Source of the DNA: Echinococcus granulosus | Taxonomy: Eukaryota > Platyhelminthes > Cestoda > Cyclophyllidea > Taeniidae | Direction of reading: 5' to 3' | NCBI RefSeq assembly: GCF_000524195.1 | Contig: NW_020170390.1 | Location: 1,255,872-1,319,871, forward strand | Length of the DNA: 64,000 bases | Shown here: positions 24,306 to 38,159 of the stretch, piece by piece | Numbering within the stretch: the stretch's first letter is position 1 | Layout: the number at the start of each line of letters is the position of its first letter | Position numbers and translations under genes: made by a program | Notes under the pieces: model-generated | Databases searched by the model: none | Told to the model about the DNA's origin: nothing | Seen by the model: the letters and a program-made list of their open reading frames with translations, nothing else

Positions 24306-26099
24306 AGATATGCGTTTTGGGGTCTAAATGACAAAGAGAAGAGATGTATGAAGCTACTCATTTTGCAAAAGTTTAGTTTTGCCACAAATTGAAGATACTT
24401 GTTACTTAATTCAGCTATCAATAAGTCGATGAATCTTATAATTTTTTTTCAGAAGATTAGTTCAAGCTTCATGCATTTAACGTACTTATTCCCAAGAACT
24501 GTCAGAAGTGGACATTATATGTTGCAGAGCATTACTGGCTTTCAAAAGTGAGGAATTGAATAAATAAATAATGAGTTTACTGGCCCTTACTCACAACCAC
24601 CAGATGTAGCCAATTTGCTTTAACGCATGGCTAGACTTTTTATCACGCTGGTGAACTTTATGCTAATAGGGAACTAAAATTCATACACCCACACACACCA
24701 ATTCATAGTGTATGCATATCCGACTAAATCACAGCCAGAAGCATAACCTTTCCCCTCGCTTCCCGTGGTCCCCGTCTCTCTGACAGCTTCCGGCGTCTAG
24801 GCTGGGGCGAATCGGATCTCTCTGCTCTTCATCCCCTCTACATACACACACACACAGTCCTGTTCACCAACTAAGGTGAAAAGAAACCAGTCGCTCTTGG
24901 TTAGGGTCTAACACATCGGGTGCGGTTTCAATTATATGTGCCATGATGACATCTGCTTCTATTGTACAGTTGCATTCCCCCTGGTCTCCCAGTCCCCCGG
25001 AAGTCGGTGCCAATTTTTTTTTCAAAACACTCATGTCTTAAAACACTCTCAGGGAGCCGAATGATGATAGTTCTGTTTGAATCTTCCCTATACCTAGTTT
25101 TAGATTCATCTGTACCATTACAAGTATTCACGGCATGTTATAACCCTAGAGGGCTAAAACCGACCCGTGTCAAGGTATGATTGGTGCTAAAAGTTTTATT
25201 GGGACTTTCCTTGCACATTTACGGGTGTTCATAAAAATGCCAGGAAGTGGACAAAATAGGGGCATTGCATAGGGTCTGCTAAACTGACAATGAATCTTAA
25301 TCTAAACTAGAAGGCTCCGTTGTACCTTTATTACTAGAGCCTGTATTCGTGTGCCATTTCCCGGTCTGACTTAATATTATTCACAGTTTGAAGTAACGTC
25401 ATGAGAATCTAAGTAATGTTTCCAAGAAGAGGGCTGAGTAGGTTCAAGCTCTCACTACTTTGTTCTATCAAAGTGACAACATGTCACTTCCATAACGAGT
25501 TAGTTATTTTAGATTTGTGGAAACGGCAAAATTACCTCTAACGCAATTTCAGCCACGCACCAAAAAACTGGTTTAGCCGCGTTTTTGGGAGCAAATGGGA
25601 GACCGCTGCCATCCACTTTTGCACCACCTTACACTTTTACTGTGCCGGAGGCTTGTTGAAAGTTGCTTCTACGGCTAGCTAAAGAAAAGACATTCGTACA
25701 AGCTGTGGCCCACGAAATGTCCATCTGACTATCAGCTCATCAAAAATGGCAGTTAGGGGACAATTAAATTCAGCTTCTTGATGAAATAAACAGTAGATTC
25801 GCCATGTATTCTGTCCACTCTATTGTGTCCAGTGTTAAACTACCAAGAGGAGATCAAACCAGCCGGTAGATTTTCAATAGAGTATTTGTTGTTGCTTACA
25901 AATTGAAACCTTGGCGATCAAATTGGCCGCAAATTGGTTCTAAAGTAGCCTTAAACAGTTAGGAAATTTTGTGATAGAAAGTAGTTAAGTATGGTATTTA
26001 TTTCCAGCGTTATTTTTCTGAGCAATTTACAGCCAACTTAGAATCACCGAAAAGTGCTATGGAGAGGGTGGAGGAGGGAAAAGGAGGAGGGGGAAAGCC

Positions 26100-26330
26100 A
26101 TGAGCTCCTGCTATGCATCTGTGAGGAAGTGTAAAACATTTAGTGCAGTTATAGTGGTTGTTTTTTGTTGTTATGGCAACCGGACCGTAGACTTTACAAT
26201 TCAGTGCGCTGGGGCAGAAGAGGAAGTGACTCATTGCCTTCCGAAAGCACTGACGCCCAACGGCGAAGGAAGGGGAAAGGGGTCGGAGGATGGGATGAGG
26301 GGAGAGAGGGAGGGAGAAATGGTCAAATGA
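26100..26330 (+). CDS. Possible small secreted protein ORF
   Basis: An ATG (context AAGCCATGAG) opens 76 codons. Residues 1-27 have a basic n-region (SVRKCK) and a hydrophobic core (FSAVIVVVFCCYG), giving a signal-peptide-like profile. Then comes NRTVDF, two Cys, and a Gly/Glu/Lys-rich tail encoded by a purine-rich tract. No family is recognised. The tail reflects local purine richness, so the frame may be chance. Confidence 0.2.
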   Translation: MSSCYASVRKCKTFSAVIVVVFCCYGNRTVDFTIQCAGAEEEVTHCLPKALTPNGEGRGKGSEDGMRGEREGEMVK

Positions 26331-29300
26331 AGGATGAGTGAGCTACCGCATCCATAGTGGCCCAGATCTGTTCACTTCTTCCGCCAATCTTTGTTAGTGC
26401 TGCTACAAATGCAGCCGTGCAAGGTGCGGTGAGTGGAAGGTTTTATGGCAAGTTCACAGAGCAGCGTGACGACAATATGCCTGTCTATCTCTCAACCATC
26501 CCCTTTAATTATGCAACGAGGAGAAACAGAAGGAGAACACGCACGTGTGTGGGGAGATAATGATAGTAGGTAAAACTCAAACGTAATTGTTACTTTAGAT
26601 TAACCACAAACGGGTTCCTTTGCACACCACCAACGCAGTTAGTGTGGCACATGAGCGTAAAAGATCTTAGGCTGAATCGGGTCATAGGAGTCGGCTTTCA
26701 ATGAATGTACTTTCTCGATGATGGTGAGTATCCATAACTTAAAAAGAAAAAAGTACACAACATTGAAGTCATTCACATCAAACGGACAGCCATTTGGACT
26801 CTGTGGTATCAAAGTCAATGTATGCTTATGCTACCATTAATGAATGTTGCAGTTGTGTGTTAAATTCCTATTCTACCAATGGATAGCCCTAGATTAAAAA
26901 GGAATGTACAAACGCATTAATCATACTTTGTTTGACCTTGTTTGCCTGCCTTTCTGCCATCACAAACTTGACAATACGTACACAAATCCACACAAACGCA
27001 CAAATTTTCCAATGTGGGAGAGAAGGTGGAGCTAGAGGGGAGGAGGGAAGGGCTCACTCAGCGTCTGACTCCTCTGCCTCTCCTCAAAAGGCAAAGACAT
27101 TCGCGGCATCCCTTTTGATCACGCTGCTATCCTGCTCTCCTCTCACTCACCCACCCCCTCCTCTTCTCTCCTCTCTTCTGTCTACTAATGGCACCACCAC
27201 CACCACCAAAATACCCTTCTTTAATGGACTAGAAAGATGCTGGATGCTGACTGACCATGAGAACAAAGGCGCCCTTTCAATAAGCTTTGTAGCTCTCTAA
27301 CAAGATAAATGTTTCTTTAGACGAAGTGCATCTTGGAGGAGTCTAGCTAGACACAGGCTTTTAGTGCATTCTTGATCGTGATTTAAAACTTCCCTCAAAG
27401 TGTATCAGCATTTTGGCTTATGCCATGGGTCAATGAATCAGACCTAGCCCTTACCACATAGAAAAGAAGTCCATGAAATCGTGGATGTAACGTGTTCGGC
27501 TGAAAAATTGAAAGCCTTAACACAATCACGATCATTCACATTTTTTGGAAGTAAAATTCTGGGATTAATCCGTCACACCTAGTAACGCTCGTGGAACCCC
27601 ATTCAGTATTCTTTATTGACAGGCTTGGAGCATTATTTAGTTCAAAGAGAGGCCTGTGTAAGGTATACAGATCTTTGACTAATTTCTGGCTATTGGAGGT
27701 AATCCTCCTCTTAGATGAACAGTCTATTACTGCTTCAAAGAGACATAAACCTCTAAAAGAATCGAATAAGGGTCTTGTGAAAGGTCGAAGCACCTTCCTA
27801 GACTTTTTTGGATAGAAGCTTTGTGCATGATAAGTAGATTTATATATCATGAGGCTGAATAATTACAGAACCGCCGATACAAGTAGTCAGTGTATCTAAG
27901 TTGGGAATATTCTTATTACACAAAAGAGGCCTTTGATCAAGGGTATTTAGTAATCACTAAAGCCGAAATCCCTGTGAAGGCGGTAGACTGGAAGTTGTTA
28001 CAAGCGGCATGGTTGTCTATTTGGCGATGAAACAGACAATGACGCTCAGATTCCCGTTGGATATCTTTGAAAGACGCAAATATTTAAGTGCGAACAGCAT
28101 CATACGAACTGAATTAAGTTTGAATTTGTAATCCAGCAATTCGACAAGATACACGGAACTAGCACTAACGTAATGACGATGGAGACGGACAGAATTGGCA
28201 TTTAGCGGGCCTTCACCCCTTATTTGACTATTCATTTTACAGCCTTTTAAATACTCGCTTTCTCATTAATAGCTTATTAGTATACGTTGCAGTTCTATTC
28301 AGAGATGTGTGGTGTAACTAATGCTTGATGCCAAGACACCTGTGAAATTGATTGGGTTGAAAGAAGTCAAAACTATGTAAGGACTTTGCTCTGCTATGAT
28401 TGCTGAATTTTTAAAAGATCTAGTTCCAGTCATCATATATTGTAATGTATTAGCGCAAATGATCGCAGCAAGGGAGTAGAAAAGTTAAAAGAAATGCACA
28501 AACAAATTCACAAGCGTACACCTCTCACCAAAATAAGACACCTTGGGGCAGTTATATTCCAAAACAGGCGCAGTTACGTAACCCCAATGTTCCCATTTTG
28601 AGTACAGTGCGCTCCGCTGATTTATTTTGCCCTCCCCTCCCTCCCTTTCCTTGCCCCTGCCCAGCGATTTGCCCTCTTGATGTGTCCGTAAATTCGAGAA
28701 GGCACTCCTCTGTGTGTGTGTGCGTGTATGTGTATGCCTGGGGAAAGTCATGGCCTTCGAGGAATGTGGGTTTGCTCCCTGTAATTTTATTTTCGGAACT
28801 ATTTGTCCTACTGTATATGCAATCGCACGATTACATACTGTGAGTATGAAATACTGGTCAACTATCCAAAAAGCTTAAAAATGGGGGTTCAATTCCTTCC
28901 CATTTATAAGGCAACTGGGAGCAGCGACGGGTGCTAGCAATGCTTTTAGTGAATAAGGGGGCAAGGTGAACAGCTTGATTAATGAATGATAAACCTTGAA
29001 AGGTTGGATTGAGAGCTATTCTGAAGAGAGTACTTAAATAGTACAACAATCCCGTTGAAAGAAATCGGCTGTGCTTTGAGGTCGGACTTCGCGCAAGGAT
29101 GGCTTGTCAACTGGCTCCCATCGTTTGGCATTTGCGCAATCAAGCCCCATGACCGCAACTGATTACTAGACTTTTCTAAACCCATAGATGGCTAATCACA
29201 TGAAGACAACTAACATTTAAAGACTTTGTCATGATAGTATTTTACGAGGATTCCCTAGATTTCACTAATTTAAAAGTTGTTATTAAGTTCGTCACCTTCC

Positions 29301-31210
29301 ATTTGGGTCCGTTACACATTCGACAGTGTTCTTCATGATTAATTAATAAAGGTAATTTTTTTTAATTGAAAAACTCAGTGCATTTACAAGCGGTTGCAAT
29401 TTTTTGACCTTCGGCTATTGGAACAAGTAATAAACGACTCACGATGACATTGAGATTTCATTATGAGGCAATACTAACCAGTCGGACTACACAGATTCTT
29501 TTGTCGCAATTCAGCTCTTTACTTCTCTATACAGCGTTCAGCCTTAAGTCAACTGTTTGTTTTAAAAAGGACACGCATTTTGCGGTAGCAAGTGTATGAG
29601 ACCCTCCAGCCCATAACAAAGCTGCTAACAATCCCAGACCCTCGCCGTATGGTTGATGTGATGCTATCAGAGTAGTTTTTAATCCCAGTGGTGTCACTCG
29701 CAAGTTTTTCCAGGTATTTTAATCGTATACGTATCTCGGTTGCCTTCTGCAAGTGGTATTCTATTAACTGTGCCCTTCAAAGAGCGTATTCTTCTACCCA
29801 TTTCTTCTATGGAGTTCCTCCAAATATACGCCCCTATCCCAAGGAAGACCTAAATATGCTTCTCTAGGTCTTTCGTTTTGATAATTTAAAATTGGCATTC
29901 CCCGCATAGATGGAGTGGACAAAAATTGCGCTGGCATTCATCGGGTCTCGCCGTAGTGTAGGATGGTACAGTATCTACTTTTTGGAACCAAACTTGCTTC
30001 TAGGACGGTATGGTAGTACTATAACGGACCATCTTTTGTCCCTACTGACCGAGAAGTACCCATTGCCAAATAGATGTCGTCTGCTATCCTACCTGGCCTC
30101 ATCAATTTGCCATCCTAAAATCAAAGCAACTCCAGGCTGTAGGTTGAATGTCACTATTTTGAGAGCGGCAGGAAGTCGAACACATGACAACCAGCGACGG
30201 CTTAATTTTTAGGGTCACCCCCTCTTTCCTTGCTCCTTCTGCAGTATATCCGTCCCTCATTTTGACTAAGATGGTCTGCATGTCCGCATTCCGGGCTTAC
30301 ACACGAGTGAATAGGATGGCCATACGTACATAAAACAACTGTCCCTCACCGTCGCATTACTGTTTGAGAACTTCTTTGTGTCCGCGCGTATGAAAGCAAC
30401 TGCATCGAGATCACAGCAACACAAGAATGATTTATATTTGAAAACGTATTTTACACCGGCCCATAGACATGACGCGAACTCGACTTGCCACAGCTGACCA
30501 TGCATCCGAGGGTGTTTGCAATCACCCTTGGGCCACTAATAATTCATTTATTGTAAGCCCATATTAATTTTGTTATTACTATTTAACATTTATGCGGTGG
30601 GAAACCCCGAGTTTGAACTCACAAACGATTTGGTGAGGTGCACCATCATTAACAGATGGACTTAACCCATTCGCTGGAAACGCCGCATGGGATACGCACT
30701 CGCATCTGACATTAATTCCACTCCTTTTCCAGTTTTTTTTTTGTCAAGTTAAAACATCAGAGCCGTGGTGGTCGAGCCTCCTCTGAGGTTAAACCTGGCA
30801 GAGAAAAGGCACACATTAATTGCATGAAGACCTCAAAACATGAACAACATTACAATATCCACTAGTAATGCAATAATGCGCTATAAGTCATCCAAAGTTG
30901 CTCATGTATTTTGATTTGCTTTGATTTACTAAATCAAAAAGTGGTCCGTGAGCCTCGAAAATCGATTATGCTGAGTTTGTTGAAGGTAATCCTCAGAGGA
31001 GAACTACGAAGGCGGAGGGTATTTTAAGCAAGCCCTACATGCAGGAAAGAGTCGAGCCCGAGCATTTCCGGAGCATGGTAGCGCTCCTTCCGTCCTCTGG
31101 TCCTGTCTGGCCTTCGTTGACCCTCCACCACCACCACCAACGAAACAGGAAATTCCGGTGCCCTTCTGCAGGCACAAACGATGTCCACTTCCTGGATCAG
31201 GAAATAGCAT

Positions 31211-31232
31211 ACACACACACACACACACACAC
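31211..31232. repeat. (AC)11 microsatellite
   Basis: Eleven AC units follow GGAAATAGCAT. The repeat lies in an island that carries several GGAA/TTCC motifs. Confidence 0.85.
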
Positions 31233-34200
31233 GCAGAGAGTAGTCCAGTCATTAGCTTCCCACTTCTCAACTCGGAAGGTGAGCATAGCATACACATCGT
31301 TGCTTGCATAGCCAATCACACACACGCCACGGTTCTCCACAAACAATGGACACAAAAGTACAGCCACCGAATCACGCTAAAACGCACCGCTTCACATTTC
31401 ATCTGGCAACCAAGTGATGGCCACTTACCGAAGCAGTCTGGCTTTACCCTACTTCAGGAAAGTAGTGCGCCACACCCTTAATCTTTTCCTTATGGGTCAG
31501 AGGTTTACTCGTTGAGATGTTTCCTGCCCAACAGACCACCTCCAACCAAGCTTCTCACTGGCATCGTGAATTCCCGAAGAACGCACGACTGATGCTTTTT
31601 CTGCAAGTTAATGCTTCTACCACCAAAATCTACTGACAAGGCGTAGCACCTCGCTCGCAAAATCCTCCTTTACTAACACTTATTATTATGTTTATGGAAG
31701 CGTATCACGACTGGGGAGTTAGCTAAATTTTCGTGACGAAATTACAACAAAGATCACAAGTGTTGGAAGTCCCTTAAAGTCCTTGTTTACCAAATCACCA
31801 CTTTAAATGCGAAAAACGTAGTAAAGACGACAGACCCCAAGAAGCCCATGGGAAAAAATAACACAGAACTATCGTTTGACTGCTCAGCGCGTCACCAAAC
31901 TCAAAACAGCGTTGACCTTCCCAAGTCACATAAAAGCACTCAGACACATGGTAGTGGCAAGTCGCTTCCACTAAGAAAACGCTTTCTATTGATGAATCTC
32001 TTCAACATAAGACATATTTCTTAAGGGTGCGACATGTAGAAAATGACCCGAGTCATGGGTACATAACTCACGTAATTTGCACTGAGAAACTATACCTACC
32101 TCGAATCGCTCTCACTGGTCAATCTCAAGTACCCGAGGCTTCGGTTCGAAAATTTCCGGCTGAAGCTAAGCCACAGAACTTGAGAGATATGTACGAAACC
32201 AACCGTTGCTGTTCTATGCGCGTGCCCTAACCATAAATATCAAACCCCAAAGGACGTAAAAGAATCCATTAAATACATAAAAATCTGCGAGGTAAGTTAC
32301 GCACAGCGGTCGCAGGTGCTTGTCCTAAGTAGCTGCTGATTGGAGCACAGGCATTGTCACCGTCAAAATCTACCGAAGGTAAAGACGAGTGCACGAATGT
32401 AAGGATTTCATCAAATGGGCATGAATAAAATACAAAACATTGCGATCTTGAAAAGGTATAATCAGCTTTGGTTCAGTATACTTAAGGAAAAAAGACAATC
32501 CCTGCCCCTTTTGCGATCATACCATCACATGCCACAATGATCATTTTGATTGACTAAGGTCAACCATATCCGTAGAAAAACTATGTTAAAGGATGAAACA
32601 TCCATCGTTTGTTTAAAAAATAAGCTAGTGAGTTTATGTAGTTGTTAAGCCAGCACCAAATGGCTTCGTAAGTGCTTAATTTAAATCTACGCGATGTAGT
32701 AAAATATTTGACACAAGTACATACTTTTACATCTTGAGAGGATCTGCGAACAAGTATAATGTGGCCCAACAACGTACGTGACCCAAGTAACACGCACCAA
32801 ATGAAACCTTTTGGAATCAACAAGGTGGAAACGCTAGGTGATGAACAGTCTCAGGGCATTTCAAGATCACGAGATTCAGACCAAATTCAAGGGGTCATTA
32901 TCCCTCCAGGTTCAAGGTCCGATTGCTATTGGAGCAAAAGGTTCTATCGAAAGAACGCAACCTCGAGTGAAGACGCTGGAGTAGAAGATGCCAATGGAAC
33001 TGACAGTGGTGAATAGAAGCACACTAGCTTTTACGATAGGGATAACAGGCATGAGTCAGTGCACGTCTATTTTAGTGTAAAATAACCAAGAGTGAATTAT
33101 GGCATCGATATGCCAGTTTTCGTCCCCCCTCCCTTCCTCGCTGGTGGCAGGGGAGGAGAAAGGAAGCTGATGCAGCTTATGGGGACAAGGAAAAAGAGGG
33201 TACAAACGAGAAGACACGTTTGCACAAGCCAACATACACAAACCGTCGCCAATGGCAACGCTAGACACATGCAAGGGCGCGATCTTCGGGTCTACCAATC
33301 AATGTCCGATGTATGGATACGATGTCAGTGGGATCAGAGCGTAGGGGCGTTCCAACAAGTGGCCTATCTCTCCACAATCGAAAAAAATTACTGTAAGACT
33401 TTTGGAAACTACGCAGCCTCCTTTTCAAATTATTTAAGCTCCTATGTATCACTTCACATTCATGATTTTCCTAAGCTAGGATTGGCGCTCGTGAGGTCCC
33501 TCATGTAGCAAAGTATCAGCTTGCTTCCATTACAGACTCCGATTTTAACCATTCCACTACGGTAAACCTTTCAAGACACGATAATTCCGGAATTTATTGG
33601 ATTTTGAGTGAACGAATACTAATGAAATCGTTCTATTTACCGCCAAGCATACGTAATCGTGTGATATGGAAAAAAAGAAGCCAACTAAGTGAACCAAGAA
33701 AGGCAACGTCGTGATTTACGCCCGCAGGAGATGAAGCGCGAAAGAAAATTGCTCCGTTGAGCAATTAAAAACCTACACCGTCATCAGTACCACCATCGCA
33801 TAGTTGAAAAAGTAGATGCACTCACTTTAGCGTGCCTGAATTGGGACGAATCGCCTACTGAGGTACACAGTCCGCCGTCCGCCCCCCAGTGGACTCCATT
33901 AGGCACGACAGCGTAAGATAGCCGCGTGTACACACAAAAAAAACGGTGGCCGTAAACAGCCAGACATTTAATATGAGTCGCTTTGAAGTGGATAACAGCA
34001 TGCCTATGCCCAGCCAATTCAGACATCCTTGAGGGGCGAAGATATTCCACGCAAATAGTACTAGGAGCCCAGGAATGCACAACAGAATGCACACCATTCA
34101 GGCCATTTTCCCAGAAACTTTTAGTATCAGACTTATAGTGCAACATAATCCCCACAGGAACAGATTTAGACTTATTATAACACAAGCTGTGCTTCACGAT

Positions 34201-34462
34201 CGACAAATCTAAAATCAAAAATTTTAACTACACAAGGAATTTAAAAGCATTGCATCGTGCAGAATAATACGGGTCTTCATTTTGGGGCAAGTGAAGTTGG
34301 GCGCAGACGTGAAAAAATAAAAATTGATGAGACATTCTTCTAAAATTTTCACTAGAAAATGCACGGTTAAATGCACTAAGGACAGTCGTTTATATCAGAT
34401 GATTTCCTTTCGCACTAATGACAGACGAATCCTATCTAGTGTGAGAGAACAAACCACTGAAC

Positions 34463-35859
34463 TCAAATAAGTAGACATACCTTTCTTTCCAAATTAAATT
34501 CTGCTCGGGTACCGGCCTGATCAACAGGAAAACTGAGCTCGGCTGCCATCCCGTAAGTATGACTGCGTGTTTGCAAGACAAGCACTTTCTTTCCAACCTC
34601 CAGTTTAATGCCACGCGAATTTGACTAAAAATTTACAAAGTCCGCATAGTAGTAACCACACCAATCCATTCGGTTTCCTGTGTTCTGACTACCAGGACAA
34701 TGATTAGGGGCTACGCTCAATCTATCCATGCTAATAATCTCCCAACCTTTCCCTATACGGCCAACCAAGTTATACCCAGAATCACAGGTGGGGATTAATT
34801 CAGACGCTACGATAGTTAATCAAATTCCGTTAGCGCTACCGCCGAATGCACAAATTTTAATAACATATAATTGGCAAAATCAAAAGTACTAATGTTAGTG
34901 GCGCACAATTGCTCAAGGATAAGAAGTGACGACGTAAATGGTAAAATACAACCGTTGAAATCTAACTTAAATAAGTAGCTTAAGAAATAAAATCTACCAA
35001 GGGCTTACCAGCTCAGGCAACTTCAATTCTGCTATTATAAATTCCGGATTATCCGTGTCCGGCACGCCGAACATTTTAACATCTGGAATAGTTGATTTTG
35101 GCCTAAGGATACCTTTAAAATTTTGTTATGATATACTTCATCGGTCCTTCCTTTATCTCGGCACTAGTACCCGAAGTACTAAAAGATGAAAGAAAAAATA
35201 GCAAAAATACCCGCCCGACGAACCTAGTTCAATTATTGCGGGACGGAGCTTGGTTCGGATAAACTGTTTTTGCAGTGCACCCATACACTTCTTGTTCTTC
35301 AAGACAACCCAATCTGCATAGTTTAATAGACAAGCGAAAACGCTTACCTCGGCATAGCGACAGCTGGAACTTTGACTCAAGAGATTCAATTACGGCAGTG
35401 ATCAAGAAACCCATAAAAACTTGAGAAGATCTAATCTTCCCCAAAAATGTTGGATGTATGACCACATCATAGGCCGAACAAGGATTGCCAGCTAGTAAAG
35501 ACTGTTGGGATTTTGAAAAAAGTCAAACCATTATCAAGTTCGCAATGAGCCTCGCCAATGCTCAAAGGAACACGATAGGGTGGTGCTTCCTTACTTTCGA
35601 GCATTGTTACCAATGCTTCCTCCGTAATTTCTTCTGGAGTCGGAACCTGTTCATAAAAATGGCTGCGCGACTCACTTTATCAGAGGTGCATATATTAGCG
35701 AAGACCTTGCTACCGGATTCGCATTTTAACTTGACGCATATGCCCGGCTCAGGGACTATATCCAATCGGTCTGGTTTACTCGTATCTTTTGGTCCCTTGA
35801 AGTATAAACAATCAGAGGTAACAAACTTCTTCCAACAGCTGAGACAGTAACGCAGCCAT
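34463..35859 (-). CDS. PIH1D1: PIH1D1 homologue (NOP17; R2TP co-chaperone subunit), eight exons with mini-introns
   Basis: The product is an HSP90 co-chaperone subunit that, with RUVBL1/2 and RPAP3, helps assemble snoRNPs, RNA polymerases and PIKK kinases. Exons (minus strand): 35827-35859, 35676-35795, 35529-35646, 35348-35491, 35211-35313, 35137-35178, 35009-35102, 34463-34624. All have GT/AG ends and agree in phase. Introns are 31, 29, 37, 34, 32, 34 and 384 nt. The product is about 271 residues (human 290). The N-terminal PIH domain shows EPGICVK...[43 protein letters not shown] and [13 protein letters not shown], in human order. The C-terminal CS-like domain shows [23 protein letters not shown] and [10 protein letters not shown]. 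The 37 nt intron is required, because without it the frame breaks. The C-terminus is uncertain: reading through gives KVCLLI and a TGA at 34463-34465, but exon 8 could instead splice at 34481 (AAG|GTATGT) to an unseen exon. Confidence 0.9.
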
Positions 35860-36794
35860 CACGACCGCAGCTGAGTGCTGTAACGGACGCCGCGCGATAA
35901 GTGTAGTCGCTGCACTCCCAAGGAGATCCCGGCGACTCTTGTTAACCAGCTTATTGATTAAAACTACATCAGTTATTTTAGAGGTAGCTTATTGTAACTA
36001 TTCCGTATTCGCAAAATAATGCACATTACAAAACTCACAGCCTATAATATATCAACTAAAGAGTAAAACATTCTGCCTAATGGCTTGTGCTTGTTGAAAA
36101 GAAATGATTTTGTGACAATCATATGCGGTATTATAAAGCTCGAAAACGTCCACACTTATGCATTGGATGAAAAGAACACCTGAAATGCACTGGAGGTGAA
36201 GTGGCTATGAACACATACGCCAATACCAAAAGTTCAATGATTTGCAATGATTTGTTTATATTTAGGTACACGCATAAACGAGCATATCCTCGAGTCTCCG
36301 CAGTTTCCGTCTCAACTGTTTGGTCATTTTTCTCTTCTGCCTCCAGTTTCAGACTCTCAGCTTATCGTAAAGGGCAAAGTTTTATGGGGATCTGTGTCTT
36401 CTCCTTAAAGATTGGATGAACTTTTTCGGTAATGAGACTAATCCAATTCATCCACTTGCTACCTGAAAGGTGTATTTAAACGCAAAAGCATTACTGAACT
36501 CCCATCTATTGGCATGGCCATCCGGTTCCTATGCACGCTAACAACAAATTTCTTCCCACCCTGGTGTGGAGTACCACAACTTCAAGGGTTTAACTACTGG
36601 AACTATCTTTATTGACTCATATATTATTTGTTTTCCTTTACGGCCCATGCAGGAATTGTCCCTCGTGCAGCTAGTCAACGAAATGACCCATTAGCAAGCA
36701 AAATTCGACGTAAGCACTTATTTCAATGTAGGAAGTTTTAAGGACTAAAAGAGATTTGATGTTTAACCGGTTTTTCAGATTTCGCAGATTGCGC

Positions 36795-37815
36795 TCTCCC
36801 TCAGTGGTGGGATGTTGGGGTCACACTTATAGTTTTAAGCCTTTTTGTACAGCAATAACAAATCTTCCTCCTTAATGCTGTGGTTTATTACGATTTCAGG
36901 GAAGACTTGAGACGCCAAGATGGTGGCAGCAGAAAGCGACCTCTTATTAGACCCTAAAACTTAACTGCGCGCTGTATAGAAGATGAGGATGGGAACAGCA
37001 CCAGTACAAATTGTATTTGACTGTGTCATTAATCAAGGCAGCCAATCAGGCAATACTTGAAGGGCAGTAACGGGTCTGGGCTCTTAGCCACTCTAGTATT
37101 TGGATGACATTATCTGCAATAATAAGTTCTTCTTACCTAGCTTGATCTGGGAGTAGGAAAAGAGTTCAAATAGACTGCATCCTCACCAAGAAATTTAGTT
37201 TCTTATGCAACTTTATTGAACTACAATGCTCTTCATCCCTACCATTTGTCATGAGAAGAAGCCTGCTGTGAAGGACTGACAACTGCCCATTACCGTGCTC
37301 CTCAAAGAGAGCATTGATAACTGAAGTAAAACCAGACTGAACCGATTTAGAAAAGATAATTGTGAAGCTAAGATATTTATGTTAATACATTAGTCATGCT
37401 AACAAACGGCACCTCCAAGTTCCTACTCCGCGGATGGAATCCAGGTAGATGACTGGACACCACTGAGATGCGAATCAAGTGACAATGAGGAATTAATGCA
37501 CAATAGTAGCTCTGTGGGTTAGGATGAGGCTTCTACGAACGTCGATTAGAGTACAAAAGACATTCATCAAGGAAATTCGGTCAGCTTTAAGCAGACCGAT
37601 ACAGCGTGGAACCCCGGGAACAATGGAATCGTCGAAGCGCTTCTCTGACGTTAGGTGCACGTACCATATCACCCATGTGAGCAATTAATAACTCTTAATT
37701 CCAGCTCGTGTACACTCTTGAATGCACCATTTATATTGCAATGACGGACGCGGAAGAATGAGTAAGGGGATTGCTGGAAACTAAGCACTGGATAGGGAAG
37801 GGGCTAGGTTGTGAT
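36795..37815 (+). mobile_element. Degenerate LTR-type short retroelement copy
   Basis: The LTR 3' part (about 36795-36920, ending ATTTCAGGGAAGACTTGAGA) is followed at 36921 by TGGTGGCAGCAGAAAGCGAC, one base different from the primer-binding-like site of the other copies. Near the end (about 37745-37805) a block with GACGGACGCGG, AGTAAGGGGATTGCTGG and GGGCTAG matches the tails of the copies at about 24100 and 38930. The middle is strongly diverged and no 3' LTR is clear. Confidence 0.4.
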
Positions 37816-38159
37816 TTGATGTTTATTATTAGGGCTTTGCTCTGCAGAACCATGTTGCGATTGTATATCCCTTGGTTTAGCTCTTGAAATAGACCTCGTT
37901 CCACTTTCACTGATTGACTCGAATTTAACCGGTACTTATATAAGGTGGTTCGTAAAGATAAATTTGGTACCTTTCTTCAATGGGAGAATGTAGTTTGGGG
38001 TTTGGTCCGTCGAAACGCATAACCCAGTTAGAATTTTCAGAAATTCCAATTATTAACTAAAAATACTGTGCAACAAATCATAAAGCTCTTTGCATTTAAA
38101 ATATGAACATAATTATTTGGTATTTTGGTTAATTATGTGTTTATCTACTCGGGCACTGG

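Larger units (their letters stand above)
24306..34462. other. 10 kb without a confidently identified gene
   Basis: The stretch is AT-rich DNA broken by short GC- or pyrimidine-rich islands at about 24.73-24.86, 26.05-26.33, 27.02-27.20, 28.60-28.76, 31.04-31.30 and 33.12-33.30 kb, several with CA/GT runs. Island open frames are usually open on more than one strand or frame and are not listed. From about 31 kb to the PIH1D1 gene the plus strand looks A/C-rich by eye, as the COPA and PIH1D1 regions do, so part of it may be transcribed from the minus strand. Confidence 0.35.

Noticed and set aside
30590..30690. tRNA-like segment (TTTGAACTC near a possible clover-leaf)
   Set aside because: The T-arm stem is only three pairs and no acceptor stem or anticodon arm forms. 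It could be an old tRNA-derived fragment but is not supportable.
33092..33508. 138-codon plus-strand frame and opposing minus-strand frames
   Set aside because: Several frames are open across the same purine/pyrimidine island; no family or splice support.
35485..35850. 121-codon plus-strand frame
   Set aside because: It is the antisense of PIH1D1 exons 1-4, which are supported by homology and splice phase on the minus strand.
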